A stretch of 32,841 bases of DNA, taken from Streptomyces sp. SID486 (lineage in GTDB: Bacteria; Actinomycetota; Actinomycetes; Streptomycetales; Streptomycetaceae). Shown here piece by piece: positions 1 to 8,745 of the stretch. A program made the position numbers and the translations under genes. The stretch is taken from the NCBI RefSeq assembly GCF_009865385.1, contig NZ_WWJT01000747.1:1-32841 (forward strand), written 5' to 3'. Position 1 is the first letter of the stretch. Every line of letters begins with the position of its first letter. Below the pieces are notes generated by a model. That model worked only from the letters and a program-made list of their open reading frames with translations. It searched no databases and was not told the DNA's origin.

Positions 1-2
1 CG

Positions 3-221
3 CCGGCCCCCTCCCCGGACCCCCGCTCGGACACCGCGCACGACCCCGGCAGCCGGCCGGACCGCGTGCCCGGGCCCGAGCCCGACCCCGCCAGCCGCCG
101 GGACTCCGTGCCCGAACCCGGCAACCGGCCGGACTCCGCGCCCGAACCCGGCAACCGGCCGGACTCCGCGCCCGAGCCCGAGCCCGAGCCCGAGCCCGGC
201 ACCAGGGGCGGCCATGAGTGA
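3..221 (+). CDS. C-terminal part of an unknown protein with a Pro/Glu/Asp-rich repeat tail (5' end outside window)
   Basis: An open frame enters from the left edge and stops at the TGA at 219-221. The 72 visible codons form a low-complexity tail made of a degenerate decapeptide, clearest as PEPGNRPDSA repeated twice, then four Pro-Glu pairs, ending GTRGGHE. The last codons overlap the start of the deacetylase by 8 bp (214-221), which suggests one operon and translational coupling. No catalytic domain is visible, so no function can be given; the neighbours suggest a role in polysaccharide synthesis or export. That this frame is coding is inferred from the overlap and from the GC-rich third positions. 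Confidence 0.6.
   Translation, partial: PAPSPDPRSDTAHDPGSRPDRVPGPEPDPASRRDSVPEPGNRPDSAPEPGNRPDSAPEPEPEPEPGTRGGHE
81..170 (+). repeat. 30-bp tandem repeat, about 3 copies, in frame
   Basis: Two identical 30-bp units (111-140 and 141-170) follow a degenerate one (81-110), then a run of CCCGAG hexamers to about 199. The unit length is a multiple of three, so copy-number change would only lengthen or shorten the protein tail. Confidence 0.85.
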
Positions 222-1014
222 CGCGCCCGTGCCCATCCTCATGTACCACTCCGTCGCGGCCGACCCGAACGACGCCACACGCGCCCTGTCCGTCGCCCCG
301 GAGGCGTTCGCCGAGCAGATGGCGCTCATCGGCGGCCTCGGCATGACCCCGCTGACCACCGCCGGCCTCGCGGCCCACTGGCGCTCCGGCCGCCCGCTGC
401 CCGCCCGGCCGGTCCTCATCACCTTCGACGACGGCTACGAAGGAGTGCACCGGCACGCCCTGCCCGTGCTCGCCGAGCACGGCTTCCCCGCCACGCTGTT
501 CGTCTCCACCGGCTGGATCAGGGGCGATCACGACACCGGCGGCGGCCTCGACACCATGCTCGACTGGCGGCAGGTGCGCGAACTGGCCGCCACCGGGGTC
601 GAGATCGGCGGACACAGCCACACCCACCCGCAGCTCGACGGGCTGGACGACGCCGGACTGCGTGCGGAACTGGACCTCTGCACACGGATCGTCGGCGCCG
701 AACTCGGCGCGGCGCCGGTGTCGTTCGCCTACCCCTACGGCTACTCCAGCCGCCGGGTCCGCCAGGCCGTGCGCGCGGCCGGGTACGCCCAGGCGCTCGC
801 CGTCGGCAACGCCCTCGCCCGCCGCCGCCAGGGCCCGTACGCCCTGGAGCGGCTCACGGTCCGCAGGAGCACCGGCGCCGAGGAGTTCGAGCGACTGCTC
901 CTCGGCCGCGCCGTGGCCCGCACCTTCGCCGGGGACCGTGCCCTCACCAAGGGGTACGCCCTGGTCCGCAGAGCCCGTCAGGTCCGCCGGAAGGCCATCC
1001 GACCCCGTGACTGA
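214..1014 (+). CDS. Polysaccharide deacetylase (NodB domain, carbohydrate esterase family 4)
   Basis: This 266-residue protein is expected to remove N- or O-acetyl groups from a polysaccharide in a metal-dependent reaction. The family motifs are visible in order: PILMYHSV at 7-14, the catalytic-base and metal motif TFDDGY at 70-75 (Asp72, Asp73), the metal-binding H-x3-H in HSHTH (His134, His138), and the FAYPYG active-site motif further on. There is no clear signal peptide or membrane segment, so it may act on the cytoplasmic side or be exported by another route. It overlaps the gene before it by 8 bp and the flippase gene after it by 8 bp (GTG at 1007), so the three are probably co-translated. 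This suggests it modifies the glycan that the flippase carries. The substrate is not evident. Confidence 0.92.
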   Translation: MSDAPVPILMYHSVAADPNDATRALSVAPEAFAEQMALIGGLGMTPLTTAGLAAHWRSGRPLPARPVLITFDDGYEGVHRHALPVLAEHGFPATLFVSTGWIRGDHDTGGGLDTMLDWRQVRELAATGVEIGGHSHTHPQLDGLDDAGLRAELDLCTRIVGAELGAAPVSFAYPYGYSSRRVRQAVRAAGYAQALAVGNALARRRQGPYALERLTVRRSTGAEEFERLLLGRAVARTFAGDRALTKGYALVRRARQVRRKAIRPRD

Positions 1015-4000
1015 CACGACCACCACGACCGGGACCGAGCCGCCCGGCGCCACGGCGCCCCCGAGAGCCGGGCGGCGGCTGCGGCTGCCCTTCGGGAGCC
1101 GGACCGGCGGCAGCCCGCTGTTCCGCAACGCCTACGCGCTGATGCTCAACACCGGTGTCTCCGCCGTCCTCGGGCTCGGCTTCTGGGTGGCCGCGGCACG
1201 CTACTACTCGGACTCCGCGGTCGGTCAGGGGTCGGCCGCCATCGCCGCGATGAAGTTCCTCGCCGGGCTGACCGCGGTGACCCTGACCGGCGCCCTGGCC
1301 CGGTTCATCCCCGTGGCCGGGCCCCGCACCGGCCGGCTCATCTTCCGTACCTACGCTGCGAGTTCGCTGGTCGTGGCGCTGGCCGCCGGTGTCTTCCTGC
1401 TGTCCCTGGACACGTGGGGGCCGTCGTACCGCTTCCTGCACGGGACCGTGAACGGGCTCGGCTTCCTCGCCGCCGTCGCCGCCTGGAACGTGCTCACCCT
1501 GCAGGACGGTGTGCTGACCGGACTGCGCAGCGCGCCCTGGGTGCCGGTCGGCAACACCGCCTTCTCGGCGGTGAAGCTGGCCCTGCTGGCCGCGTTCGCC
1601 GTGGCCCTGCCGACCACCGGGGTCTTCGTGTCCTGGGCGGCGGCCATCGCCGTCTCGGTGGTGCCGCTGGGCTGGCTGGTGTTCCGGCGCCTGGTGCCCC
1701 GGCACGTCCGGGCGACCGGGAGCCACGCCCCGCCGCCGACGCTCCGGGAGATGGGCCGCTTCCTGGCCGGGGACTACACCGGCTCGCTGTTCTCGCTCGC
1801 CGTGGTCTACCTCGTGCCGGTGATCATCGCGGGGCAGGTCGGCTCCGAGGAGAACGCCTACTTCTACATCGCCACCACGATCGGCGGTACGACCGACCTG
1901 CTGGCCGTCAACATGGGCGCCTCGCTCACGGTCGAGGGGTCGCACGACCCCACCCGGCTCGCCGCCGACACCCGCGCGGCGCTGAGGAGGATGGCCCGGA
2001 TCATGCTGCCGGTCGCGGCCGTACTGTTCGTCGGCGCGCCGTGGATCCTCGGCGTGTTCGGCGAGGGGTACGCGCAGGCGGCGACCCCGCTGCTGCGCTG
2101 GCTCGCGGTCGGCTCGGTACTGCGGGTCGTGATCGAGACGCACTTCGCGGTTCTTCGCGCCCAGAGCCGTACCGCCGGACTCGCCTGGCTCCAGGGCCTG
2201 TTGTGCGTACTGGTGCTCAGCCTGACCCTGCTGCTCCTGCCCCGGCTGGGGCTGACCGGAGCGGGGGTCGCCGAGGCGGCCAGTATCGCCGTCGTCGCCG
2301 CGATCGCCGCGCCACGGCTGTGGCGGACGGTACGGGCCGCACCGGCCGGGGTGCCCGACACCGCGGCACCGGACGGAGATCTGGCCGACCTCGGTACGCC
2401 GTCCCGCCCCCGCCTCCTCACCCGCTCCCGGCTCCGCCCGGACGCAGGCACCCGCACCGGACAGGGCGCCACCCCTGCCGCGCCGGCCGCCTCCCCGGCG
2501 CCCCGGCAGGGTCCCGCCTGGGCCCTGGACGCCGACACCCTGGCCCTCGGCGTCCAGGCGGACTTCGACCACGCCGAACGCCGGCCGGACGTCCGCCCGG
2601 GTCCGGGCACCCCGCCCACGGGCACCGCCGTACCCCGGGCGACGGTATGGCCGGAGCCACCGGCCGGGCCGGAGGACGCGACCCCCGCGGACGCCCTGCC
2701 CGCGGACGCCATACCCGCGGACGCCCTGCCCGTGGACGCCATACCCGCGGACCTGACACCCACCGGCCCGACGCTCACCGACCCGACACCCAAGGACGCC
2801 ACGCCCGTGGACGCCGTACCCGCGGACGTCACACTCCGGGACGCCACACTCCAGGACGCCATACCCGACGAGCTTGCGTCCGAGGATCCCCCTTCCGAGG
2901 AGCCCCCTCCCGAGGAGCTCGCGTCCGGGTTCCCCGTGCCGGGCGGCGTGTCGGCGGTGCCGGGTGGCCGGTGGCTGCCCACCCGGACCGGAGCCGGTCT
3001 CGGCTGTCTGCTCGCCGGCGCGCTGCTGCTGTACTGGCTGCCGGCGCTGCGGCTCGGCGAGGCCGATCTGGACCGGATGGGCGGGCTCGGGCTGGTCACC
3101 GTCCTGCCGCCGGCGACGCTGGCGGGCGCGGCCCTGCTGATCGCCGTCTTCGCCGCGCTGCTCCGGCTGCGCCGCGAGCACCGGGCGCTGTTGCTGGTCA
3201 CGCTGGTGGCGACGGTGGTGTCCCTGCACGCGCTGCCCGCGGTGATCGAGTCCGAGCCGCGGTTCCCGACCGCCTGGCAGCACCTGGGGTTCCTCGACTA
3301 CATCGACCGCACCGGTTCGGCCGTCCCGGGTCTGGACGCGCGCTGGAGCTGGCCGGGTTTCTTCGCGGTGGCCGCGTTCGCCGGCCGGGCCTGCGGCGTC
3401 ACCGACTTCACCGAGGTCATCCGCTGGTGGCCCACCGCCATCCAACTCGCCTACCTGGCACCGATGTTCCTGCTCACCCGGGCACTGCGCGCGAGCTGGC
3501 GGGCGAAGTGGGCGGGCATCTGGCTCTTCGTCCTGAGTAGCTGGGTGGGCCAGGACTACTTCTCCCCGCAGGGCTTCACCTACCTGCTGTACCTCGTGTT
3601 CGTGGCGGTCCTGCTGGTCTGGTTCCGCCCGCCACGGGTGATCTGGACGAGGTTCCGCCCCGGCGAGGCCGAGGTGGAGCCGGCCGGCCGGCGGCAACGG
3701 GCGGTGCTGCTGGCGCTGTTGATCGGCCTGTACGCGGCGACCGTCCCCGCGCACCAGCTCACCCCGTTCGTGATGCTGGGTGTGCTCACGGCCCTGGTCC
3801 TGCTGCGCCGGTCCGAACCGAGGGGACTGCCCCTGCTGTTCGCGGTGCTGGTCGCGGTATGGGTCGGCTTCATGGCCGAGCCGTACTGGTCCGGGCACTT
3901 CGACGAACTGTTCGGCGGGGTCGGCGGGGTCGGCGGCAACGTGTCCACCTCGGTCTCCGGCCGTATCCAGGGCGGGAGTTCGACACCACACAAACTGGTG

Positions 4001-4981
4001 CTGTACGCCCGGGTGCTGCTGGCCGGGTCGGTGCTGGCGCTGGCCTGCTGGGGCTGGTGGCGGCGCCGCTCGCACCGGTACCGGGAACGGTCCCTGCCGG
4101 TCCTGACCTTCGTCCCGTTCCTGGGCTTCGGCATGCAGTCGTACGGCGGGGAGATGGCACTGCGCGTCTTCATGTTCGCGGTGCCGGGTGCGGCCCTGCT
4201 CGGCGGGCTCGCGCTGTTCCCGCGCGCCGGCGGCCCCGCCACGGCGCGCCGGCCGCTGCTGGCGCCGCTGGCCGCGCTGCTCACCGGGCTGCTGCTGATG
4301 GGCGGCTTCCTGGTGGCCCGCTGGGGCAACGAGCCGTTCGAACGGACCCGGCCCGGTGAGGTCGCGGCCATGGACTGGGTGTACGCCCACGACCGGCCGA
4401 CGGTCCGGCTGCTGTGGCTCACCCAGGACCCGGTCGACGACGTGACGCCGGCGCTGCCGTGGGGGGCGCGGGACATGGAGCGGGTGAACTACGTGCCGAC
4501 GCAGGCACCGGCCGACCCGGCACTGGTGTCCGGCCTGGTCAAGGCGCTCAAGGACGCCGGCCCGAACTCGTACCTGATGATCAACCGCAGCCAGGTGACG
4601 TACCTGGAGCTGGACGCTGGCTACCCGGTGACCTGGGAGCCCCGGCTGGTCGGGAACCTGGACGGCCGTCCGGAGCTGACGAAGGTCCTGGTCGACGCGG
4701 ACGTGACCGTGTACGCCCTGCGCTCGGCACCGGCGGGTCCGATGCCGAGGCCGGACCCGGGACCGATCGGGCCGCAGGTGACGTGGACGCCGTGGTCGGT
4801 GGTCGGCGCGCTGGCCGCCGTGATCCTGGTCCTGCTGCTGTCCGCCCGTGAGCTGGTGCGGGTCGCGGCCCGGCCGAGCGTGCGCAGGCTGCGGCTGCTC
4901 CAGGGCAGTTTCTGGTTCTCGCTGCCGCTGCTGGCGGTGGTGCTGGCCTCGTTGGTGCAGCGGTTCCTCACCATGAAGTGA
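1007..4981 (+). CDS. Fusion of a Wzx-type polysaccharide flippase with a second polytopic (polymerase/GT-C-like) membrane module
   Basis: The frame is open from much further upstream, but the GTG at 1007, overlapping the deacetylase stop, gives a sensible N-terminus; the protein is then 1324 residues. Residues about 38-445 form a MATE/Wzx-like polysaccharide exporter with about a dozen hydrophobic segments, starting FRNAYALMLNTGVSAVLG. Residues about 450-660 are a soluble linker rich in Pro, Asp and Ala with repeated D-A-(I/L)-P-(A/V) pentapeptides. Residues about 664-1324 form a second membrane module with many TM segments, a conserved-looking WVGQDYFSPQGFTYLLYL stretch, a large extracytoplasmic loop near the end, and two final TM segments. 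The second module resembles actinobacterial Wzy or GT-C type membrane glycosyltransferases; this is recognition by appearance. A flippase normally has 400-500 residues, so the length itself shows the fusion. Coupling export to polymerisation is inference. Confidence 0.85.
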   Translation: MTDTTTTTGTEPPGATAPPRAGRRLRLPFGSRTGGSPLFRNAYALMLNTGVSAVLGLGFWVAAARYYSDSAVGQGSAAIAAMKFLAGLTAVTLTGALARFIPVAGPRTGRLIFRTYAASSLVVALAAGVFLLSLDTWGPSYRFLHGTVNGLGFLAAVAAWNVLTLQDGVLTGLRSAPWVPVGNTAFSAVKLALLAAFAVALPTTGVFVSWAAAIAVSVVPLGWLVFRRLVPRHVRATGSHAPPPTLREMGRFLAGDYTGSLFSLAVVYLVPVIIAGQVGSEENAYFYIATTIGGTTDLLAVNMGASLTVEGSHDPTRLAADTRAALRRMARIMLPVAAVLFVGAPWILGVFGEGYAQAATPLLRWLAVGSVLRVVIETHFAVLRAQSRTAGLAWLQGLLCVLVLSLTLLLLPRLGLTGAGVAEAASIAVVAAIAAPRLWRTVRAAPAGVPDTAAPDGDLADLGTPSRPRLLTRSRLRPDAGTRTGQGATPAAPAASPAPRQGPAWALDADTLALGVQADFDHAERRPDVRPGPGTPPTGTAVPRATVWPEPPAGPEDATPADALPADAIPADALPVDAIPADLTPTGPTLTDPTPKDATPVDAVPADVTLRDATLQDAIPDELASEDPPSEEPPPEELASGFPVPGGVSAVPGGRWLPTRTGAGLGCLLAGALLLYWLPALRLGEADLDRMGGLGLVTVLPPATLAGAALLIAVFAALLRLRREHRALLLVTLVATVVSLHALPAVIESEPRFPTAWQHLGFLDYIDRTGSAVPGLDARWSWPGFFAVAAFAGRACGVTDFTEVIRWWPTAIQLAYLAPMFLLTRALRASWRAKWAGIWLFVLSSWVGQDYFSPQGFTYLLYLVFVAVLLVWFRPPRVIWTRFRPGEAEVEPAGRRQRAVLLALLIGLYAATVPAHQLTPFVMLGVLTALVLLRRSEPRGLPLLFAVLVAVWVGFMAEPYWSGHFDELFGGVGGVGGNVSTSVSGRIQGGSSTPHKLVLYARVLLAGSVLALACWGWWRRRSHRYRERSLPVLTFVPFLGFGMQSYGGEMALRVFMFAVPGAALLGGLALFPRAGGPATARRPLLAPLAALLTGLLLMGGFLVARWGNEPFERTRPGEVAAMDWVYAHDRPTVRLLWLTQDPVDDVTPALPWGARDMERVNYVPTQAPADPALVSGLVKALKDAGPNSYLMINRSQVTYLELDAGYPVTWEPRLVGNLDGRPELTKVLVDADVTVYALRSAPAGPMPRPDPGPIGPQVTWTPWSVVGALAAVILVLLLSARELVRVAARPSVRRLRLLQGSFWFSLPLLAVVLASLVQRFLTMK
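2680..2880 (+). repeat. 15-bp in-frame repeat encoding the D-A-x-P linker
   Basis: About a dozen degenerate copies of a 15-bp unit resembling GACGCCCTGCCCGCG encode pentapeptides such as DALPA, DAIPA, DALPV and DAVPA. They form the core of the linker between the two membrane halves of the fusion protein. A Glu/Pro-rich block follows. Confidence 0.8.
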
Positions 4982-4993
4982 CGGTGGGGTGGC

Positions 4994-6412
4994 TCAGCGG
5001 TCGAGCCACTTCACCTCGTAGGCGCCCATCCGGAACCGCTTGCCGTCGACCCGCGCGTCGATCGGCCGGTCGAGGGTGTTGACGACGAGGACGGTGGCGG
5101 CGGTGGCGAGCACCCGGACGACGGGCCTGTCGTCCGGGGCGACGGACACCGGGGCGTACCTCGTGCCCGGCGGGAACGCCCGGCCGAACCGGGACAGCAG
5201 GCCGTACATGGGCAGCTCCCGGCCGCCCTGGGCGCTGTCGGTCGGGGTCCACAGGCAGCCCGGGCAGCTGCCGCTCTTCTCCTCGGGGTTCCAGTAGAAA
5301 CCGGATTCGGCACCGCCCCTGGCCATGGCGATCAGTCCGGCCGCGTGGACGGCCAGCCGGCGGGGCTCGGACCAGCCCTTGCGTTCGTCACCGGCGTCGG
5401 CGGGCTCCACGTAGTACTCGGCCCACCACAGGGGCAGGTCGTGGGTGCGCCGCCGTACCCACTCGCCGACGGCGGTGAGCTTGTCGGTGGCGCCGAACTC
5501 GTCGGGCAGCAGGTCGTCGTCGTCGGTGTAGCTGGAGCCGTCCACGACGACGAAGTCGGCTCCGGCCTTGTGGCGGTTCCAGTAGTCGAAGGCGTCCAGG
5601 ACCCGCTGGTCCATGGCGCCCCAGGGACCGCGGAACGTGGGCGAGGCGTTCTCCGTCTGCCGGGGGTCGACGCTGTCCATCGCGAGGTAGGGACCGCCGA
5701 CCATGATGTCCTTGCCGACCTTCTTCAACGCCTTGTAGACGAGGTTGTACAGCGCCGTGTAGCCCTCGTAGTCCCAGCGGCCCTCGGCGTCGTTCCAGAA
5801 CCCCTTGAACTCGTTCCACACGATGAAGTGGCGTACGTCCGGATAACGCCTGGCGACGGTGGCGGCGAGGTGGGCGAAGTCCTGGTAGTGGGCGGGCGTG
5901 GGCGCGGTCTCCAGCGCGGCCCGGCTCCAGTCGGTGTTGCCGGCGCCGGCCCGGCCGCCCTTCATCCAGTCCGGGGAGCAGCACAGCGTGACCACGGGGG
6001 TGCCGCCCGAGGCGCGGACGAAGTCGATCCGGCGGTCCATCGCGCCGAAGTCGTAATGCCCCTTCACCGGCTCGGGGTTGTCCGCTCCCCAGCCCATCAG
6101 CGCCTGGTCCTGGGGCAGCCCGCCGTCCTGTGCCAGCAGCCGCTCGACCCGCGCGGTGACCGCGCCGCCTTCCGCGTCGGCGCTGTACTGGGTGTGGGTG
6201 AAGCCCCAGCCCACGGACGGCGCCGCGGCTCCGGAGGGGGCGGCGGGGGTGCCGTGCACCTTGTCGCCGTCGCGCGAGGTGCCGGCGGTGCTCGCCCCGT
6301 CGCCGGGCAGGCGGGTCAGGGTCACCAGCAGAGCAAGCGCGGTCGCGGCCACCCCGAGCAGGGCGGCGAGCCGCCAGCGCCCTGCCCCCGTCCACCACCC
6401 ATGACGTCGCAT
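4994..6412 (-). CDS. Membrane-anchored clan GH-A glycoside hydrolase, PslG/GH39-like
   Basis: The 472-residue protein starts best at the ATG at 6412, which places Arg residues before a single hydrophobic segment (about 15-32, LAALLGVAATALALLVTL), an N-terminal anchor or uncleaved signal. A longer open frame to 6532 runs through intergenic repeats and is not credible. The rest looks like a TIM-barrel retaining hydrolase: HFIVWNEFKGFW carries the likely acid/base Glu201, and LPLWWAEYY the likely nucleophile Glu332. Spacing and motif style fit GH39 (PslG, xylosidases) better than GH5, but I cannot fix the family. It is convergent with the flippase fusion, 12 bp between stops, so it may trim or release the polymer at the outer membrane face, as PslG does in Pseudomonas exopolysaccharide synthesis; that role is inference. 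Confidence 0.8.
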   Translation of the reverse strand: MRRHGWWTGAGRWRLAALLGVAATALALLVTLTRLPGDGASTAGTSRDGDKVHGTPAAPSGAAAPSVGWGFTHTQYSADAEGGAVTARVERLLAQDGGLPQDQALMGWGADNPEPVKGHYDFGAMDRRIDFVRASGGTPVVTLCCSPDWMKGGRAGAGNTDWSRAALETAPTPAHYQDFAHLAATVARRYPDVRHFIVWNEFKGFWNDAEGRWDYEGYTALYNLVYKALKKVGKDIMVGGPYLAMDSVDPRQTENASPTFRGPWGAMDQRVLDAFDYWNRHKAGADFVVVDGSSYTDDDDLLPDEFGATDKLTAVGEWVRRRTHDLPLWWAEYYVEPADAGDERKGWSEPRRLAVHAAGLIAMARGGAESGFYWNPEEKSGSCPGCLWTPTDSAQGGRELPMYGLLSRFGRAFPPGTRYAPVSVAPDDRPVVRVLATAATVLVVNTLDRPIDARVDGKRFRMGAYEVKWLDR

Positions 6413-6440
6413 CGGGGCCCACAGTAGTGGCGGATACGGC

Positions 6441-6576
6441 CCGGTGGACGGGACTTGGGGACACCCGAGCCCGGCCGGTGGACGGGACTTGGCGACACCC
6501 GCGCCCGGCCGGTGGACGGGACTTGACGACACCCGCGCCCGGCCGGTGGACGGACCTCGGGGGCATCCGAGCCCGG
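6441..6576 (+). repeat. 34-bp intergenic tandem repeat, four copies
   Basis: Units begin at 6441, 6475, 6509 and 6543, each starting CCGGTGGAC and ending near CGCCCGG; the first three are nearly identical and the last is degenerate. The repeat fills much of the 316-bp gap between the divergent hydrolase (start 6412) and ATPase (start 6729) genes. The rest of the gap (6577-6728) is purine-rich G/A sequence followed by the ATPase leader; I see no convincing promoter in it. Confidence 0.9.
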
Positions 6577-6728
6577 CCGGGGAAGGCGGGAGAGGGTGGC
6601 CGGGGAAGGGGGGAGGGGGTGGCCGGGTGGGCCGCGGGCGGCCCGCCGGTGCGGAACCGCTGCGCCGGTGGAGCGTCCGGCGGTGGAAATACCGTGCGCG
6701 CAGGGCATCCGTGGCGGATCATGGCGGC

Positions 6729-7823
6729 ATGTCTGCCAACCTGCACGACGCTCTGCCGATCCGGCTCCACGTCGACGACTCCGACTCGCCGTCCGACGTC
6801 GTCGACGCTCTGTTCCTCGGCCGCTTCGCGACGGGCGAGCAGCCGTACTCGCACGCGGCGAACATCGACCGGGTGCGCTCCGGCGTGACCCTGCTGCCGG
6901 ACGGCGCCCGTGTGCTGCGGGTCGCCCGGGACGAGGACCGCAGCGCCACCCTCGCGGAGGGGGACGGCTGGACCCTGCTGGTCTCCCGCTGGAACCGGGG
7001 CGCGGACGTGACGGTCACCGCGACCAGCGCCGAACTGGCCGAGCGGATCCTCGGCCAGGCGACGGACGGCGCGGCCGACGAGCCGGAACCGCAGCCGGAG
7101 AACGTGGCGATGGGGTTCTGGTACGTCTCCCCCCGGCGCGGCCCGCACCGCACCACGCGGCAGATCTCCGCGGGTACCTGGGACGAGGTCCGCGCCAACT
7201 ACACGGCACCGGTGGCCGAGGCGATGGACCGGCTGATGGGGACGACGCCCGAGGACATCGCGGGCCGGCTGCTCCTGCTGCACGGCCCTCCGGGCACCGG
7301 CAAGACCTCCGCCCTGCGCACCCTGGCCCGTTCCTGGCGGGACTGGTGCCAGGTGGACTGCGTACTGGACCCCGAGCGGCTCTTCTCCGACGTCGGCTAC
7401 CTGATGGACATCGCGATCGGCGAGGACGACGGCGCGGGCAAGGGCCGCTGGCGCCTGCTGCTGCTGGAGGACTGCGACGAGCTGATCCGCGGCGAGGCCC
7501 GGCACACGGCGGGCCAGGCCCTGTCCCGGCTGCTGAACCTCACCGACGGGCTGCTCGGCCAGGGCCGCAACGTCCTGGTCGGCGTCACCACCAACGAGGA
7601 CCTGGAGCGGCTGCACCCGGCCGTGGTCCGGCCCGGCCGCTGCCTCGCCCGCATCGAGGTGGGCCCGCTGACCCGCGCGGAGGCGGTGGACTGGCTCGGC
7701 ACCGAGCAGGGTGTCGGCCGGGAGGGGGCGACCCTGGCCGAGCTGTACGCGCTGCGCCGGGGCACGGCGCCCACAGCGGTGCCGGGGGCCCGGGAGGGCG
7801 CGGACGCGGGGTTGTACCTGTAG
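6729..7823 (+). CDS. AAA-type ATPase with N-terminal DUF5925-like region
   Basis: I start this 364-residue protein at the ATG at 6729 (MSANLHDALP); the frame is open upstream but only through repeats. The N-terminal about 165 residues match what I recall of the actinobacterial DUF5925 proteins. The C-terminal half is an AAA ATPase core: Walker A GPPGTGKT (186-193), Walker B LLLLEDCDE (243-251), a sensor-1-like VGVTTNED, and HPAVVRPGR where AAA proteins place the arginine-finger/sensor region. It therefore binds and probably hydrolyses ATP, with an unknown remodelling target. The DUF72 gene starts 15 bp downstream, so the two are probably co-transcribed. No strong Shine-Dalgarno precedes the start. 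Confidence 0.88.
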   Translation: MSANLHDALPIRLHVDDSDSPSDVVDALFLGRFATGEQPYSHAANIDRVRSGVTLLPDGARVLRVARDEDRSATLAEGDGWTLLVSRWNRGADVTVTATSAELAERILGQATDGAADEPEPQPENVAMGFWYVSPRRGPHRTTRQISAGTWDEVRANYTAPVAEAMDRLMGTTPEDIAGRLLLLHGPPGTGKTSALRTLARSWRDWCQVDCVLDPERLFSDVGYLMDIAIGEDDGAGKGRWRLLLLEDCDELIRGEARHTAGQALSRLLNLTDGLLGQGRNVLVGVTTNEDLERLHPAVVRPGRCLARIEVGPLTRAEAVDWLGTEQGVGREGATLAELYALRRGTAPTAVPGAREGADAGLYL

Positions 7824-7838
7824 TGCTTCCATGAGGGT

Positions 7839-8660
7839 ATGACCCTCCATGTCGGCACGTCGGGGTGGCAGTACAAGGACTGGCGGGAGCGCGTCTACCC
7901 GGCCGGGGTGCCGACGCGGCTGTGGCTGGAGGAGTACACCCGGCTGTTCGCGACCGTCGAGATCAACAACGCCTTCTACCGGCTGCCGTCGTACGACACC
8001 TTCGCCGCCTGGCGTGACCGGGTGCCGCCGGACTTCGTCGTCGCGGTCAAGGCCAGCCGGTACCTCACCCACATCAAGCGCCTCAAGGACCCCGCGGAGC
8101 CGGTGGACCGCCTGATGAGCCACGCGGCGGGCCTCGGCGGACGCCTGGGCCCGGTCCTCCTCCAGCTGCCGCCCACGCTGCGCGCGGACCCGCCCCTGCT
8201 GGACGCCTGCCTGGCCTGCTTCCCGCCCGGTACGCGGGTCGCGGTGGAGCCGCGCCACGACTCCTGGTGGACGCCGGAGCTGCGGCGCGTCCTGGAGTCC
8301 CGGGGTGCGGCCCTGTGCTGGGCGGACGTCCAGGCCCGCCCGGTCACCCCGCTGTGGCGCACCACCGACTGGGGTTACGTCCGCTTCCACCAGGGCCGCG
8401 CCCGGCCCTGGCCGCGCTACGGCAGACGCTCGCTGGAGACGTGGGTGGACCGCGTCGCCACCACGTGGTCCGGCGCCGACGACGTGTACGCGTACTTCAA
8501 CAACGACCCCGGCGGCGCCGCGGTCCAGGACGCGGTGACGTTCGCGCGGACGGCGAGGAGAGCGGGCCTGGCGGCGACACGCACCCCGGAGCCGGTACGG
8601 GGCCGCGCCGGCTCGGCGGCTGCGAGTCCGCTCGGGACGGGGCCCGGGAGCGGGGGCTGA
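7839..8660 (+). CDS. DUF72 (YecE-like) family protein
   Basis: The 273-residue product has the full pattern of the DUF72/YecE family, a TIM-barrel of unknown biochemical function: GTSGWQYKDWRERVYP at the start, EINNAFYRLPSYDTF with its conserved Asn, FVVAVKASRYLTH, the LQLPPTL strand, AVEPRHDSWW and DWGYVRFHQG. The start at 7839 is preceded by GAGGG. The gene lies 15 bp behind the ATPase and is likely in the same transcript. The last about 35 residues are low-complexity and may be dispensable. Confidence 0.93.
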   Translation: MTLHVGTSGWQYKDWRERVYPAGVPTRLWLEEYTRLFATVEINNAFYRLPSYDTFAAWRDRVPPDFVVAVKASRYLTHIKRLKDPAEPVDRLMSHAAGLGGRLGPVLLQLPPTLRADPPLLDACLACFPPGTRVAVEPRHDSWWTPELRRVLESRGAALCWADVQARPVTPLWRTTDWGYVRFHQGRARPWPRYGRRSLETWVDRVATTWSGADDVYAYFNNDPGGAAVQDAVTFARTARRAGLAATRTPEPVRGRAGSAAASPLGTGPGSGG

Positions 8661-8745
8661 GGGGGGCGGCGTCGTACGGGGGCGGCCGCCGGTGCGGGCA
8701 CCGGGCGCGCATCACCTGTCCCCGGCCGCCGCCGCGGGGCCGTCC

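Noticed and set aside
662..1006. N-terminal extension of the flippase fusion inside the deacetylase gene
   Set aside because: This part is an Arg/Pro/Ser-rich shadow of the deacetylase; the overlapping GTG at 1007 is more credible.
944..4390. Very long minus-strand open frame antisense to the flippase fusion
   Set aside because: Its translation is Gln/Arg/Gly/His-rich with no membrane or domain pattern, a usual antisense artefact of G+C-rich coding DNA; the plus strand has a clear membrane protein.
4991..5007. GGCTC/GAGCC hairpin at the convergent flippase and hydrolase ends
   Set aside because: The stem is only 5 bp and lies inside the hydrolase coding sequence.
6413..6532. N-terminal extension of the glycoside hydrolase to 6532
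   Set aside because: The extra 40 codons read through the 34-bp repeats and would place 40 residues before the signal anchor; the ATG at 6412 gives a normal N-terminus.
5388..8390. Minus-strand open frame spanning the ATPase and DUF72 genes
   Set aside because: It runs antisense to two recognised genes and through intergenic repeats; its composition is artefactual.
8689..8704. Hairpin CCGGTG-CGGG-CACCGG as a terminator between the DUF72 and GntR genes
   Set aside because: A 6-bp stem is too weak to support in sequence of this G+C content.
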